The notes below the pieces were generated by a model. That model saw nothing but the letters and a program-made list of their open reading frames with translations. It was not told the DNA's origin and searched no databases. Source: Archilochus colubris (taxonomy: Eukaryota; Chordata; Aves; Apodiformes; Trochilidae). From it: a DNA stretch of 64,000 bases. The stretch covers positions 104,352,467 through 104,416,466 of the forward strand of contig CM041084.1 of NCBI GenBank assembly GCA_023079485.1. Direction: 5' to 3'. The position numbers and the translations under genes were made by a program. Shown piece by piece: positions 23,401 to 36,600 of this stretch. Every line of letters begins with the position of its first letter. Position 1 is the stretch's first letter.

Positions 23401-24589
23401 AAGCCAGAATTGATGTCTAGAGTTCATTTTCCATGCCTGCACTCGTGGGCCTGTTTGAGCAAGCCTACGTGTAACCATCTCACCAGCTGCTGAAACACCT
23501 GTACCCTTCTGCCTTACCTCCTGTTACAGACCGGGGGAACAAGTGCATTGCATAGTAGCCAAGGGTACTAAACCACAGTGTCACATACATGTGTGAGCAG
23601 AACATACGTATACCACTTGTATAGCATTTATACTGTTGTGCCTGACAGCTGAATTTCTGATGTACTTAGACCAGTGAATGTATCTCTCACTGGCTGGCTC
23701 AATAACCAGTCCTACCCTACACATAAAACTGCATGTACATAGCCTGCAGGGTTGGGGATGGATCCCCAGGGCACTGTGTATGCACTGCAAAATGCTGCCA
23801 GCTGCTCCACTGTGTTTCTGTTGCTGGATAGATTGACAGATCAAGGTGCCACAACAGAGGAGGACATCTTCTTGCTTACTGTTGCTAGGTCAATAGCTTT
23901 TGGCACAATTTGTCATGCTCTGGATCATTTTTAAGGAGCTTCATGTAGTAGCCAAAACATTACCAAAGCCCAAAGCTGGCAGGAGGACTTTTCCTGTTGG
24001 GATGTCGTAGGTGGGAATCTCACCTCTAGCCCCATGTGGCACTTGGAAGTAAAGAGGAATGGTCTGAGCTAGCACTGCCAGCAAAGGGAGGGCTGTAGCA
24101 CCACGGGGCTGCTCTATGACCAACTGCATCCAAACAGCTGCAAGGTCTGGGCATCCTTTTGGCACATAGGCTGAGTGCTCCTGAGCAAAATGTGTGCCCT
24201 GTGGCACCTGTCAGAGGTGTGTGGCCATGTCAGTAGGTGGACCCACATCTGAACGAACAGGGATGCAGATACTGAAGGCATAAAGGAGCAAACATCAGTG
24301 CTGGGACTGGTGGGATCCTGGAGTACGGGTAGGGCTGCAGCCCAAATGCAGCTCCCAGGCCAAACCCTGCTCTTGCAACAGTCCTTCTGTGTTCAGCAAT
24401 GTCAGGAGGAGGCCCTGACCTGTGGTGACCCCGTGGCAAGGCCCTCATGCATTCAAGAAGCGTGTACAGGAGAGGCTAATCAGTTCTGCAAACTGTTCCT
24501 ACAAGCTCTTCTTGGGCATCCTAGGTTTACTGTCATGCTGCTGCGGTCAGGGCGCATCTCTGTCAATCTCCAGTTGCTACAGGGCTGCA

Positions 24590-24673
24590 TTAGCTTTTCC
24601 TTTGCTTTTCCTTCATGCGGAGGAGTCGGAGGATGCGCTCGTTTTTTGTTAGTTCTGCTGGCAGTTCGTTTGC
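24590..24673 (-). CDS. ANKRD29: ANKRD29 coding exon 10: C-terminal tail and stop
   Basis: The exon after ATTCCAG| encodes [20 protein letters not shown], then KEKQRKS and a TAA stop at 24592-24590. It is the capping helix plus a basic tail; human ends RTKEGPRKS. The 3' UTR continues to lower coordinates with an unknown end. Confidence 0.95.
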   Translation of the reverse strand, partial: ANELPAELTKNERILRLLRMKEKQRKS

Positions 24674-27600
24674 CTGGAATATAAAAAACAACGTTGAGGT
24701 TAGCAGAAATGAAAAAGTATTCTCAAAACATGGCTTAAAAGCATTAAACTCCAAGGAAGACAGTACTGGGTATTATAAAGATGTGCTTATTCCAGTGTTG
24801 TCTCTACCACTGTTGGACATATCTTAAGAAATCACCTTTTAGTGTGCAAGTCTTACTTGAGTCTTAAAAATAATTCCAGTGAGGGATTTGAGTGGTCAGT
24901 TTACTTTATGCTGACTGCTCATGCTAAATAGTATCCCTTTGGCTCCCTGTGCTTCAGCCACAGAAGTAGTAGAGAGCATAGCTGCTGATTTTTGGGGGGA
25001 AATGGGGCTGGTCTTTAAGTACAAAAGTCCACAAAAATTCAAGGAAAGATTTTAATTGCCATGAAATAGTGCTATTCTGTAGGATTAGTAATAGAACATC
25101 AGATTTTGTCCTTCTGCATTTATTAAATACAATTTGGTAACATAAAGTATTTATGATGAAGGTGTTTCTGAAAATCAATAATTCTGGACTGCGTATATAC
25201 TCTGTTGCATCAAACTAATTGTTATTTAAAAACCAAACCAAACCAAACCAAAAATCAGTTGAAGAGGACACAGCCACAGACTTTCTTATACCACACGCCC
25301 TCCTGCTGCAAATCACCATCAGTAGCGAGAAATCCTGCACCATGTTTGGGTCCAAAAGTACCAAAATACCTATTAACACAAACTACTGTATGAGACATTA
25401 ACTCTGCTGCCATCAGGTGGAATGATACAGAAGTAACAGGCACAGATTTTACATTAAATGACTGAAGTATTTAGAACGTATGGGCTGGATTATTTGTATG
25501 ACAAACTTTTATTCGCACAGTTATAAATGAGATATAAATACCAGTTCACCCATTCACAGCTTAACAAGACCAGCTAGACATCAATTACTAGTGGAAAATA
25601 GTCTATAAACAGAACTCAGGGGAAGGCATTTTCATGGAAATTATCAAGCATGGAATGATAAAACACTTTACAAAACAAAACAAAGACAAGCCTTCTGCAG
25701 AAAAGGTGCTGTTTTAAAAAGAATATGAAACTATTGCAATAAATTGTCAGACTTACAGTAAGACATGGGAAAGATGTATGTAATTTGGGATTTTTTTTGT
25801 ATTAGCAGTGTGCTGTACTCTAACCAAGTTTTCTTATCAAAGGCACCCAGGTACACGTTTCTTTTGCTGTAAAAAATATCTTCCTCACACATCTGTACAG
25901 AGATATGAACATCACTTACGACTTAGCAAAAGAGTTATGGATTAGTGCTTCCCTAAACTGCCACTTAGCTACCCCATGACTATTTATACTTAAAAATTTA
26001 ACCTGTGGTGCTCAAGAGAGTGCAGGGTTTGGTTACCCTCAGATTGCTGTAACTTCACAAGAACAGGCATCACCAGTGCCACTGCCATCACCCTTACAGA
26101 CGCTTGTATGCAGAAATGAACAGGCCAAACCATGGTGCAACAAGAGGCAACCACGGCCTGGCACAGAAACATGGGCTGTCACCACCTCTGTGGCACACAC
26201 AGCTCCACTGCTTGGTACTCCTCACCTTCTTCTGTCCTGAGATGTCAAGCCAGGACTTACCTTGTTCCTCAGGCACGGGTCTGCCCCTGCTTCGAGGAGC
26301 AGTGCCACGGTCCTGGCGTTGCCGCTCAGGACGGCCGCGTGGAGAGCAGAGGTCCCGTTCTAGAAAATACCAATGGAGATGCTCATTACATTCACAGGAA
26401 GAAACCAAAAGGCAGTGAAACAAAAATAGTTGCAAAGAACAAACCTGCAACCAAGAAAGAAGCAACACGGAAGAGATTAGAGGCCCAGGGTCTGATTTAG
26501 ACAGGGTGCCGGCTGGCTAGTGGGCTACGAAGGAGGTGATTTCCAATGCTTTAATAAAAATTACAGTCAAGTTCACTTTACCACAGCAATAATTCTTTTT
26601 AAAAATTACCCTTGTCAATAGATTAGAGGTGAAATGAACACAGTGCTTGCTTCTGCCTGGAAAAATCATCCATTAGCAAGTGAAACAGAAGCACTAATGG
26701 AAACCATCTGCACATTTTATCTTCTGCTTCTGATGATTAATGGTCTCAGTGTCAGACAGCTGAATGGTTATTTTTGTATGGCTGGCCTTTTGTTTGCAGC
26801 TGCAAAATGACAGTTTAAATAACTTTGGAAGTACTTTCATACTTGTAATTAACTAAGTTAAGACCACCTGGATTTTCAAGTACATCAAAACAGCAAATGA
26901 GCTGCATTTACAGCACACAGGCTATCAAAGAATGTGATTTACAGGCATATAAAATTAGATTAGCTATTAAAAATCAGTTTCCAATTATCTGTTATTTTTC
27001 AAGTCACTTTTTGAATTCAGAGGAAAACAAAAGCAAGTAGAGAATCTGCTCACAACAGACATCTTAGGATACGATTTTGCTGTCAAAATGCAATAGAGAG
27101 CAGGGTACAATGGTAAAAACTGCACTGTTGAGACCAATCCATTTATAGCAGAAACAAAACCAGATGACGAAAAGCAAGAGAATTCCTTCTATGACACAAT
27201 ATGCTTCCTCATTCCAAAACCCAAATTCCCAATTTTGTTTGAGAAGATTACCTTGTGTGTGGCATTAAAGACTAAATAAGATAATTTCATTCTTTTCTTC
27301 ACTTCTTTGGGCTCATGCTTATTATTGTGAGTCTTTCATCAGACCCTTTGCCTTCTTGAGTTTCTGCTTAAAAATCTGTGTGTTTCACTACTAACCTTTA
27401 GCAGGCCAAGTGTGGGAGAGAATTTCAGCAACTCTTCTATCACATTGTTGTACCCTTTAACAGCAGCCTTCAGTAAAGCAGTTGTACCATCCTTTAAAAG
27501 AGAAAATAAAGTCAGTTCAGTTAATTACCAATGACTTACCTGTGTTCCCCTTGACTGGAGGGAAACACCGGCTCTCCCTCTCACCTTGGAGAGGAGCGGT

Positions 27601-30600
27601 TTCTCTGGTCATCACCTCTGTGGAGGCACCTTAGAGGTGCCTGGGGCATGTCTAGGGCATTTCTGGGCAACTGGAGGATCATTCTGGCAGGTGAAAACTT
27701 CAGGGTAAAATGAACCTGAAGGGGGATCCAGGAAGATCTTACATAGCAGCCTTCCAGTACCTGAAGGGGGCCTACAAGAAAACTGGTGAGGGACTTTTCA
27801 CAAGGGCATGTAGTGATAGGACAAGGGGCAATGGCTTTAAACTGGAAGAGGGGAGATTTAGGCTAGATATTAGGAAGAAATTCTTTTGTGTGAGGATGGT
27901 GAGACATTGGAACAGGTTGCCCAGGGAGGTTGTGGCTGCCCCCTCCCTGGAAGTGTTCAAGGCCAGGTTGGATGGGGCTTTGAGCAACCTGGTCTGGTGG
28001 GAGGTGTCCCCGCCCCTGGGACCATAGATGATCTTTAAGGTCTTTTCCAACCCAAATCATTCTATGATTCCATGAACCTGTGGCATCAAATATCACCTTT
28101 CTCATTTACAAATATTTACATTTACATTCCCTTAATCCAGACAGTCCCTCCAGGAAGCTGTCCTAGACACAAGAGGAAAAAGGGAGACCATGGTGGGACT
28201 TCACATCCTGGCAAAGAGCATGGACTTTAGGGACACTGGGTCTCCACTCAGGCAGCCTTGCAGCCCCAGGAAAAGCCAGGCAGTGTGAGGGTGCAGGCAG
28301 GGCACAGGAAGAGGTGCTACTCACATCCCGCGCAGCATCTCGCTCAGCTCCCCGCAGCAGCATTACTCGCACCACCTCACTGTGACCCATCTGTGATGCA
28401 ATCCACAAGGGAGCTGTCCCATCCTGCAAAAAAACCCAACCCATGGCTGCTGGATCCCTTTGAGATCCTGTGCTCGTTGGTATTGTACCGCCCAAGCCGG
28501 CCTGGACAGGCTTCAATTAAAATAATTTAAATCAATTAAATCCTGCATCACAGAAAGATATGTGCAGAGTTGCTTTCAAAAGCACAGGTGAGTTCAGTGT
28601 ATCAAGTCAGAACCTCTCCAGTTTAGGAGTAGACACCCTTAGCTGCTTTCTCCTGGCATAGCTGGACTGCAAAGTGCATTGCTATGTGAACAGCTGAAGC
28701 CCTCTTTGGTTTACTACCTCTGCCTAAAATACACAGTAAAGTTTGAAATGTAAAGGTTAAAGATGACCTGTGTACATTGAACTCCAGGTGGCTGGACATG
28801 ACAGAAGATACAGGCAAATCTCAGGCTGCATTGTCAGATTTTTCAGCTGGGTCTCTGTTAACAGTTTACAGAAGCGAAGAAGCATTGTAAGATGATCACT
28901 AATTTTATTTGAAAACTGTATTATCCACCCTCAGGGAACCCGACAAAACATCCTGCCTTACAGTGATGGGGAGTATTTCACAAATTTTGTCCTCAACACC
29001 TCCACAAGAAAATAAAGCAATAGTAAGGAAGCCAGCATGAAAATATCTGGTTTAGAAAAATTGTCCTATGCCATCACTATTTAAGCAGAAACCTCAGAAG
29101 GTAAAATGCACATTCAAAATAAGCTAAACTCTGTGGTGGGTTTCTATCCTAAAGGTAAAGTAGGGCTGAAAAAAGGAGGGCTGAAGCACTAGAAGATTTC
29201 TCACCGCAATTAGAATTTAGTTTTGTGTCCTTCCCTCTTTTGCCTCTAAATGGCTTCGTTCTCCAGACCACAGGAGGACTCCAGCAGTTCTGTGGTGCCA
29301 AACTGATTCTTGTGGGCCTCTAACAAAAGGCTTTGCCAGTATGTGCTTTAACATAGAAATGAGGCCCCACATAGCAGGGTGCCTACTTCTGCCTTGTTCC
29401 CCTCACCACTCTCAGCAGCCTGAAGACTTGGCAGGAAAAAGGAAGACAAAATATACTGGGGCTTCCAAAAAAGAGTCTTAATGAAAAGTTTCAGAAGGAA
29501 ACAACATTTTTACTTAAGGAAAGATATTTCCACCTTGATCAAAGAAGAAATCTCTTTCCTCAGTGCCAACTGAAGATTCATATGACTTGCTTGTGCAATC
29601 CAAGAAAACATTCTTGAACCAGTGCTCTGCTTTCTATGGGCTAGTGACTTAATCCTTTGGAAGAAAAAGAAAAGTTAATTCTGCTTTTGATATTACATTC
29701 TGAGCTTCCCTTTTCCTGATTCTGAGAAAGAGCAAATGCTCATCCTCAGATCTTCAGTCTTCTCAAATGGTGAGGAACACTTTGCCCACTCTTGCATCAT
29801 TTCGCTATAAATTATCTCATTGAAATTAGTGAGTGACCTCATTCTAGCATATATCTGTTAATACAATGACTGTTCTTTGTCACTAAAAAATTACAAAGGC
29901 TCTCCTGTATACAGTGTATATGATGTTAGTGTGATGGCAAAAACTGTCCCTCCCCAATTTATAGTGTTTTCCCTACCCAGTAGGTTGACCCTTAGGTTTT
30001 TTTTTCTGATCTCCCCCCACCAGAGGGCTCTAGAAAACAGCAACAGGGGCACTGAAAAATCCTATAGAACTTAGAAAATAGCTGAAAGCAGCCTAAGCAA
30101 TTTAATCTTCATGAAGAACCAATGCTGTGCAAATCCACACTTCTATTTACACAAAGAATTCAATAACAAGCACAGAACAAGCAAAATAGATGCTTCCTTT
30201 TACTGACACTGAGAGGCAAAATTACATTGTGGGAGTGACTATCTTGGAGGACTTAGCCTGAAGAGAAGAAAGATGATGTTCATTGTGGGCAAATGTTGAC
30301 TACTGTCAACTTATCTTTCTGAGTCAAACAGCATCTAACAGGGAGGTTTATGCAAACATGTATAATATTTATATGGAATAGATGAGACTTCTATTTTCAT
30401 ATTGGTGAATGGTGCTAATGAGCTACTATGTTCTACTAAGAGGCTAGATGAGAATTCCTGTGTAAAGAGATATTAAGGCTTGGAGATGAGTCAGGAAGAA
30501 AGTGAGAACAGGGAAAGTCCTTTTCTTGTCCCTCTGCCCACCCAGCAGACTGCAGATCATTACATTCCTAAAACAATGTTAAAAACTCCAAATGTTTTTA

Positions 30601-33600
30601 GGTTGTGCTTGGTTTTGGATTTGGTTACAAGCTAATTTATATGTACTAGATCTCATTATATCCAGCAGCCAGCAGTTCCAAACATACTCTGACCAAAATT
30701 TCTGATGCTCTTTCTCTTATGCTAGTAACTACTGACTTTGCTTTTCAGCTTTGAAGCTCAACATTTGCTTGTGACTTGGAGTTTTAAAAGGTGCCAGATT
30801 AGGATGGGAGGTGAAATACTCCTCAAAATGCCAGTAAAAAATTCCAGGGACAGAGAGCCCCTACTCCTAGGCTCATCTCCTCCACTGATCTGCCCATCAG
30901 TCCACTCTCACCACTACACCACGTGAATTCTTAGTAATAACAAATTGTTATTTGGTATTAGTTTATTTGATAATTTCTAAGTTTATGATTAGTTTGATTA
31001 TTTGTTATTATTTATTATTGCCTGCTCATCTGAAGTCTACATTCTATCTAGGCTTACTGGTTTATATATAATTGCATATCATGTGTTAATAGAAAACAGT
31101 CAATTTTCTCCTTAGCCAGCCAGACTTAAGCCTGCTGGGACACTGGCTACCCAAACAGTGTAAAGTCATTGTCAAATAAATAATCTTCTTGCTTTGTTTT
31201 TGAGATGGAGAAGCAAAGGAACATTTCCCACAGCAGGTTTCAGACACTGCCTCCAGCTCTGTCTAGACAAAAAGATGACAAAAAAATTCCTGCCCAGCTC
31301 CACAGTGTCAGAAAGAACAGAAGGTGGCTAAAATCCAAGAGAAATGATGTTGCCAAGGAAGAAACTCACCAGGAAGCTGCACTTTTTGGTCCTGGGAGAG
31401 CTGAGCTGAAGTGCTTGCCCATGGACAGCAGCACCATCCAAGATGCCCTACAGTGTCAGGAGCATCCCCACAGGACTGGGAGATGGGGCACAAGACTGAA
31501 GGGGAGCTGGTACCTGCTACAGCAGCAGGAGGAGACACAGAAGGCAGGTGGATGCATGCAGATGCATGAATTAAGCCCCCAAATTAGGAAAACCTGGATA
31601 CCATAAGGAAGGAGAAGCATGAAGTAACACCTGGCACTCTGCAGCCCTACGTTCAGTGTTACGTTGCTTAAGAAAGTTTCCTACAGGAGTGAGAGGAATG
31701 TGGTTTGTTACTAACAGGGGAAGTAATCTGGCATCAAAACTGCCCCACCTAGGAGCTACAAGCCTCATGACCACCTTTGAACAAAGTACAAATTTGTTTG
31801 CTAGTAAGAAGGGACTGAAGTCCATCCAACCATTACTTTACTAATTAAACAGTAAAAATGTTCCATTAGTTAAGAAAATGTTTCTGGTTACAGTGGGCCC
31901 AAATATAAATGCCATGGACTTAACCAGGCAGAATCTTAGCAGGGATCAGAGGCACCCTGAAGCAAAGCAAGCCAGTCCTGCTGGAGATGAAACAGAGCCA
32001 GGAGGCACATTGAGTGCCTTCACATTCAGTAAAGTTTTTGCCCCAACTAAGATTTAAAAATGCCTCATGAAACATTGTGTTGTAGAGATTGGATTAGAGA
32101 GCTAAAAAAATACTGTCAGAAAGAATTAGCTGGGAAGTTATGGTTAGCAGAATGCAGTTTTTATGGCAACTTGGTGGAGCTAAATCTAAGGTCCCCCAAA
32201 TTTATTTTGACTCACTCAATAGGCATTAATGCATACCTTGGTCTTACCCCTCTGCACTGATATTTTACACTGCATTAATTAACAGCTTTTAACAATATTT
32301 CTTAATCTTGATCTTTGGAGATATTGTGGAGGCAGCCTAGGAGCAACTAAAACATCAGCCTAGGGAGTAGATGGCAAAGCAGCTCTGGTGTTGCAGAGGT
32401 GGGGGAAGAGGCAGTAGGAAAATTACTTCAGTTTGGCCACATAAAATGCTGATCCAGTTTCCTTATGCTACAGGAGTAGCAGGGAGGCTATGCAGACCTA
32501 CAGATGCAGGAGAAATCATATAGATCAGTCTCTGCTTCCAGGCTATATTTGGGCAGGTTTTTTAGTGCAGATGAAAGGAAATACTGAAAATACCCAGCAA
32601 ACCTTGTCACATGCCACACTGTCCACTGTTATTAGCGTTTTCACATTAACATGTTCTTGCCTGATGATTTTTTACTTGTTGAAGTCAGTGATCACAGCCA
32701 CCTGGCAGCCATACTTGACAGACTGCAAAGACAAGACCTTCTTATCCCATCAATTTAAAATGTGCAGCGAAGACCCAGGGCAGCTATGTAGCCTGCAGGA
32801 CTTCAGCAGACCACGAGGGAGGTTCTCTGAAAGCAGGAGAAGACTCCTGGGAAATTCCTGGGAAAACCAGGAATTTCTAGGTGCTAGAAATAAATCTAGC
32901 TATGCAACTCTCACAGCTGCCTACTCAAATTAGCATCTAAATGTGCCATGTAACCACTGATTTTTAGAGTCAAGAAACAGCTAAATGATTAAGGAATTGG
33001 ATTTTTTTTTAAACCAAGAGAGCTTTTATATGTCTCACTGCAGCAGGCATGTACCCCATAGTTAGTTTAACACCTAGGAAGTCTCTTGCACCTTTAACCA
33101 GCACCAGCATATAACGATGTAAGGTGGATCTAGCCCTTATCACCCTTGCAGGGACCTCTGATCCAGCCAGAAATTCAGGTCATACTTGTCATTTAATGAT
33201 AAAACAGCAGTCCCACTGCCTATGGAGGAGCTAATTTCACATGTACAGTTGCCACTGGGTTTGCAGGATCAGGCTCACTAGAGCAAGTAGCTGGAAATTG
33301 AGGCAACAAGGACTTCCACAGGCATCAACGAGATGATGGTAATCATCTCAGGCATCCAGAGATGAAGGTAACACTCATGTTTGAGTTTCAGACTGCACAG
33401 GGATGAGACAAAATAAAACTAAAAAAGAGTAAACCTAAAAAGCTTTTGTCCAAAGTCGTCTTGGACACGGAAGCCCCAGTACTGAAGGCCTGGTTATTTC
33501 AATATACCAAATTTAGTACTGTCTTCTGTGGGAACTGCTGAATACACCACAGTATCCTATTAGAGTTTTCAAATTTTAAAAAACTTCTCCAAGCATTTCC

Positions 33601-36600
33601 AAAAGAGCACAGGGATGTGGTAGACTGTGTACACCTTCACAAGGTACTTGGTACAGCAGATCAGTGGTAGCAAGAGGTAGTGCAAGGCCCTCACATCAAC
33701 CTTATATACAGCTGGAGGGTTTCATTTTGATTTAGTTTGTGCATGTGGTTCAAATCTGCTCAGAGGATCAGTCAGCTGTTTGATCTGCTTTAGGGTGTAA
33801 GTACAACTGGTGCAGCAGACCTTGAGCAGAACCTCCAGTTCCACTTCTCCCAGAAACAACCTAGTTTGCATGCAAGCAGCAATGACTGGGCTATTAGCTT
33901 CAAAAACCACATTACCAATCTGAACTAAAACACAAAAGCGGGCACAGCCACAGTCTTGCAGTCTTCCAGGGAAACACTTCCATGGGAACCAGGTGCCCAG
34001 AGAAAAATAACACTGTTTTAATACATAACTGTAAAAAAACTAGACCTCAGCTCTGCCCTAAGCATTGAGCTTACCTGCCGTGGCTGGTTGACCTTTGCTC
34101 CTGAAGAAAGCAACAATCGGATGACATCCAGATAGCCTCCTTGTGCTGCCAGGAAAATTGCAGAAGCTCCATCCTAAGCACAAATACACCCAGCTTGCAC
34201 TGTGTTGAAATGATGCCAATTTTTATAACAAAACCAAACCATACTGAATCAGGTTCTCATTCTTAAGCTGTGTAACAGCAAATATACAGCCACGCTCAAG
34301 AACTAATTATCAAAATCCGAAGTCTAGTTCGTAACAAACTATGGCAGCATTTTCATTCAGCATGCACAGGTACTGGCTCCTACCATACATCAAATTGAGC
34401 ATTAAACCCTGGGTCTGGACTACTAAGAATCTAGTTCATTGAAGCATTGATCTACATTAGTAGAAATTCATTCCTGTATGGAAATACAGGTTCATTTATC
34501 TTTTATATATTCATGCAGATGTTTTCTACCACATAGAAACATGGTGAAAACGTGTTCAAGTACTTTGCAAGACTAGAGGCTCTAGCACTGAAGCCTCAAG
34601 GAGTCAGTACAGTGCCGTACTACTGTGTCACGCCAGCAGCTACCATGACTCTGCTCTGGCATATCTTGTGAAAGAGACTTCACCTACAATATCATAATAC
34701 AAAAGAAGCCCATGCAAAACGGAGTATCTCATAGCCCTATCAGAAACAAGCATTTTCCTGCAAAAAGGTTGTGAAAGAGTTGTGAAGAAGAGATTTTAGT
34801 TTTCCTCAACATGTCTTTCATGTGCAGATGTTCTCAGAATTTAACTTCACAGAAACTTCTTCCTCCTTAGGCAAAAGATTTAGAAGTCACATTTCATTAA
34901 GGGTTTTCTGATGGAAAATTTCCAAGCAGCGCTGTAATGTGTCCAACCAAGTAGAAGTGGAAACCCACACTGAGCTTGGGACAGGTGTTCACCCATCCTG
35001 TATCCACAGGACCCAGCACAGAGCATGCTAAGGCAAGTTTTCCCAGGAGATGAGACTCTTCTAGCTTTAATAGAGTAATGAATGAACCCCTTCACTATAT
35101 CTCAGATGTGCAATTAGACATCTCATGCCAACTCATGCATATGCTCATCACAAAATATTGGTCATTTTAATGGAAACCTGTTGTTGACCTTGTTGGCATA
35201 TCACTATGCAAGGGCCAAACGCAGCTCTCTGTTGAGAGATGCTGCCTAGTTACTCCTCTTTCTGCAAAACTCAGCACAGCTTTAGTGGAGCATGTCCTGA
35301 ATATAGTGCCCCAGGGACTCAATTTAGATTGTATTGACCTTGATTTCAAGACAAATACCCTGGTAAACAAGAGAGGTGTCTGCTAGCACTACAAATGCAC
35401 AGCCCTGGGCTCTCTGTGGGGCTACTTTCTCCGGTTGCTATGTGAGTAGATGAAACAGGGTGAAGGTGTTGAGTCCTTTGCAGGGACAGGTATAGTGAGA
35501 ACACTTCCATGTAGAAAGTAAACAAGGTTGTGTAATATTAAAAGAGCTCTCTACTGTAGCATCAATCAAGATGGAGAACCTTGGGTCCCCTATCTCCCAG
35601 CCATTTAAGAAACAACTATTTTTTTCTACTTTATTTGAATTGATGCTGTAATACGAAACCTGTTTTGAGGCTATAATATTTCTGCAAGAAACACTATCAA
35701 TTAGGGTATTGTCTTCTCTTTTACCCCTACATCAGTCAATTTAAGATTAAAACACCATTAAAACACCTATCTTGATGGTTGTGTGAGGACTACTCAAACA
35801 CATGCTCAAATTCCCCCTTGTTAGGACACCTGCCAGTGAAACTGCCAGCCAGGTACCACTTTGCAACTGCAGCTTGGTGACGTCCAACAAAAGGAGCCAG
35901 GAAAATGCTCCTTTTCAGTAGATTGTGTTCTTATTTTATTAAGCAGCTATTTCTGACTGGTATTGCCCAATGTCTGTGAGCAATAAAAATATGTCTCTAA
36001 ATCCAACTGCAAATATTACTCATTTTCAGGAGGGACAACAAGGAAGTTTTTTTACTGCCTTCACTTCTAGGTAGGTGCCCTCAGGTGTGGCAGCATGGCT
36101 ATTTTTAGACTGAGTGGTAACCCCTGGGATTACTGTGCAGAAGTATGAATCACTGCCCTCAGATTAGAGAGGCAATTCTTTATAAATTGAGGGTGAGGGC
36201 AGCAACAGAAGTAGGGACGTCCTGAGTGACCACTGCCTCACCCCAGGGTGCTGGTGGCTTCTGCAGTCACCAGCCCTCAGCACCCAGTCCTCACATTTGT
36301 GGCAGCTGAGAGTGCAACAGCATCCTGCAGATCCAAAGCCCAGGGAAATGGCTGAAAAAACTCATATATCCCTGGGGAAGAAGACTTGTTTGTCAGTCTT
36401 GAGTGCCCCAAGCGTGGTGGGAAGTGGAGGGAAAATCTGCCACTTTTTTTCTGATGAATGCTGAAGAGTTCAATTTATTTTTGTTTCTGATGGAGGAAAT
36501 TAAATTCAGTCCAGTTCATTGGCTCAGTCCAGCTTTCTGAAAAGTCAGCTAAACATCAGTTCAGCAATTTTAATCATTATTTGCCCAAAACACTGATAAG

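Larger units (their letters stand above)
14171..24589. other. Intergenic region, including the ANKRD29 3' UTR
   Basis: About 10.4 kb separates the NPC1 CpG island from the ANKRD29 stop codon. Its right part must include the ANKRD29 3' UTR. Minus-strand candidates for a poly(A) signal are ATTAAA at 22730-22735 and AATAAA at 21297-21302; I cannot choose between them. Contents otherwise are an old CR1 at about 14,755-15,190, a short young CR1 tail at 20398-20462, and an A-run near 21961-21978. I found no convincing protein-coding exon. Confidence 0.7.

Noticed and set aside
26094..26500. Open frames of 104-124 codons over ANKRD29 exon 9
   Set aside because: They are other frames or the opposite strand of a GC-rich coding exon; only the frame giving [11 protein letters not shown] continues the ankyrin repeats.
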